Both the position numbers and the translations under genes were made by a program. DNA of 6,539 bases from Thermoguttaceae bacterium (GTDB lineage: Bacteria > Planctomycetota > Planctomycetia > Pirellulales > Thermoguttaceae). The stretch's first letter is position 1. Every line of letters begins with the position of its first letter. The DNA lies in the NCBI GenBank assembly GCA_028695865.1, contig JAQVID010000186.1, positions 1-6,539 on the forward strand. Reading direction: 5' to 3'. The notes below the pieces were generated by a model. The model was not told the DNA's origin and ran no database searches. It was given only the letters and a program-made list of their open reading frames with translations. This document shows positions 5,635 through 6,539 of the stretch, piece after piece.

Positions 5635-6539
5635 ATGGGCAAAAAGGACAAGGATACGAAAGACTTGTTGCGAGGTGAAACCTGGGTTCGGTTACGGACA
5701 GCTCCTGACAAAAAAGAAAGGACAACAAGCAGTGAAACCAAGAAGGAAAAGCAATCCCATGTTCCCATCCGTCTGATTGTTTTTTTTCTCGTCGTGATGA
5801 GTGGGTGGTATTTTTTTGAGACGTTTAGCGTTACATTGAGCCCGTTCTCTTTTTCAACACGGTTGGGCAGCAGATTACAATCGTCACGGAAGAATTTGGA
5901 ACAAAGCAACGATCCGGATGTTGATCGTCGTTTTTTTCCGGTCGTCAAAACATCACAAGATGAGCTTCCTGTACCGGGTGAACTACGGGTTATACGACTG
6001 GCAACATGGAATCTTTGTCCGCTTGATTTTAACAAAATTACCGATCCACAGCGAGCCTCTGATATTGCGGAAGTACTTTCGCGTTTTGATGTGATCGCGA
6101 TTCAAGGGATTCGTTCACGGAATCGGACAGTGCTCGACGGTATTATTTACCTGCTCCGGCAGCGGGGCTTGCGTTATGGTTGTCTTTGCGCGAGCTGGGA
6201 TGAACGGACGGCGCAGGGTGAAGGGCTTGCATTTCTCTTTAATATGAAATCGGTGGAGACGGACGGTGAGGCATTGTATGAAATGACACTGCCCGACTGG
6301 GGGGGCCTGCCTTCGCCCTTGGTCGGTTCCTTCCGGGCGATTCAAACGGAAAGAGACAAGGCGTTCACTTTTTACCTGATTAACATTCAGTTGGACAAGA
6401 ACTGTCCACAGAAAAGACGCGACATGCTTTGCGACATCTACGAACATGTTCGGAAAACGTGTGGACGTCAAGGAGTGCCTGAAGATGATATTATTCTGCT
6501 TGGCACGTTCGGTGTCCCGCCCAACAGCATGGGGCGTCT
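5635..6539 (+). CDS. Membrane-anchored EEP-fold protein with degenerate active site (3' end outside window)
   Basis: The frame is open from ATG 5635 to the window end, so 301 residues are visible. Residues 1-42 are highly charged and presumably cytosolic. Residues 43-61 (PIRLIVFFLVVMSGWYFF) form one membrane helix, giving a type II anchor with the rest outside. From about residue 117 an endonuclease/exonuclease/phosphatase fold is readable: LATWNL (122-127), FDVIAIQGIRSRN (151-163), EGLAFLF (196-202), PLVGSFRAI, FYLINIQLD (246-254) and IILLGTFGVPPNS (286-298). Asn126 and Glu196 match DNase I-family positions. However, the metal-binding Glu of 'IQE' is Gly158, the catalytic His of 'NxH' is Gln252, and the Asp and Asn of 'GDxN' are Thr291 and Gly293. 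Active family members hydrolyse phosphodiesters or phosphomonoesters; this one is probably inactive, with a binding or structural role inferred. The codon pattern stays intact, so it is not a simple pseudogene. Confidence 0.8.
   Translation, partial: MGKKDKDTKDLLRGETWVRLRTAPDKKERTTSSETKKEKQSHVPIRLIVFFLVVMSGWYFFETFSVTLSPFSFSTRLGSRLQSSRKNLEQSNDPDVDRRFFPVVKTSQDELPVPGELRVIRLATWNLCPLDFNKITDPQRASDIAEVLSRFDVIAIQGIRSRNRTVLDGIIYLLRQRGLRYGCLCASWDERTAQGEGLAFLFNMKSVETDGEALYEMTLPDWGGLPSPLVGSFRAIQTERDKAFTFYLINIQLDKNCPQKRRDMLCDIYEHVRKTCGRQGVPEDDIILLGTFGVPPNSMGR

Overview
The window looks like chromosomal DNA of moderate GC from a bacterium, most plausibly a planctomycete. That assignment is inference. It rests on the membrane-anchored endonuclease/exonuclease/phosphatase (EEP)-type protein at the right end, whose sequence resembles planctomycete EEP proteins as I remember them, on the companion TPR protein, and on the lack of readable sigma-70 promoters. 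No rRNA, tRNA, transposase, integrase, phage gene or CRISPR array is visible.

Left half, plus strand: the C-terminal part of a TPR-repeat protein, open at the left edge (3-830); a possible terminator; a double-ACT-domain protein (970-1578); and, 23 bp further on, a complete UPF0210/DUF711 'PFL family' protein (1602-2987). The last two form a conserved pair of unknown function and probably one operon.

Middle, minus strand: a Fis-HTH/AAA+ response regulator (2990-4357) converges on the UPF0210 gene with 2 bp between stop codons. It has the NtrC/ZraR layout, but its ATPase is eroded: Walker A Lys to Arg, Walker B Glu to His, and no GAFTGA loop. It should therefore not act as an ordinary sigma-54 activator. 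The best ribosome binding site upstream (AAGGAG) opens a different frame at 4539. That frame runs to an A5 tract and would join the regulator in frame if the tract had one more A. This implies a sequencing error, slippage, or a recent frameshift.

Right half: about 1.1 kb without a convincing gene (4552-5634) separates the regulator from a divergent plus-strand gene. It carries a perfect 11-bp-arm palindrome, a second imperfect dyad, three tandem 11-bp units sharing GTATTTG with the palindrome, dispersed T-rich repeats, a nested stem, a 13-bp direct repeat and a well-formed intrinsic terminator with a possible competing pairing. The terminator lies 143 bp before the next gene, so it could end a small RNA or serve as an attenuator.

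The last gene (5635 to the window end, truncated) encodes a protein with one membrane helix and an EEP fold in which most catalytic positions are changed (Glu to Gly, His to Gln, Asp to Thr, Asn to Gly). It looks like a pseudoenzyme. A degenerate activator and a degenerate EEP protein flanking a structured regulatory region is the most unusual aspect of the window. Whether they work together is unproven.
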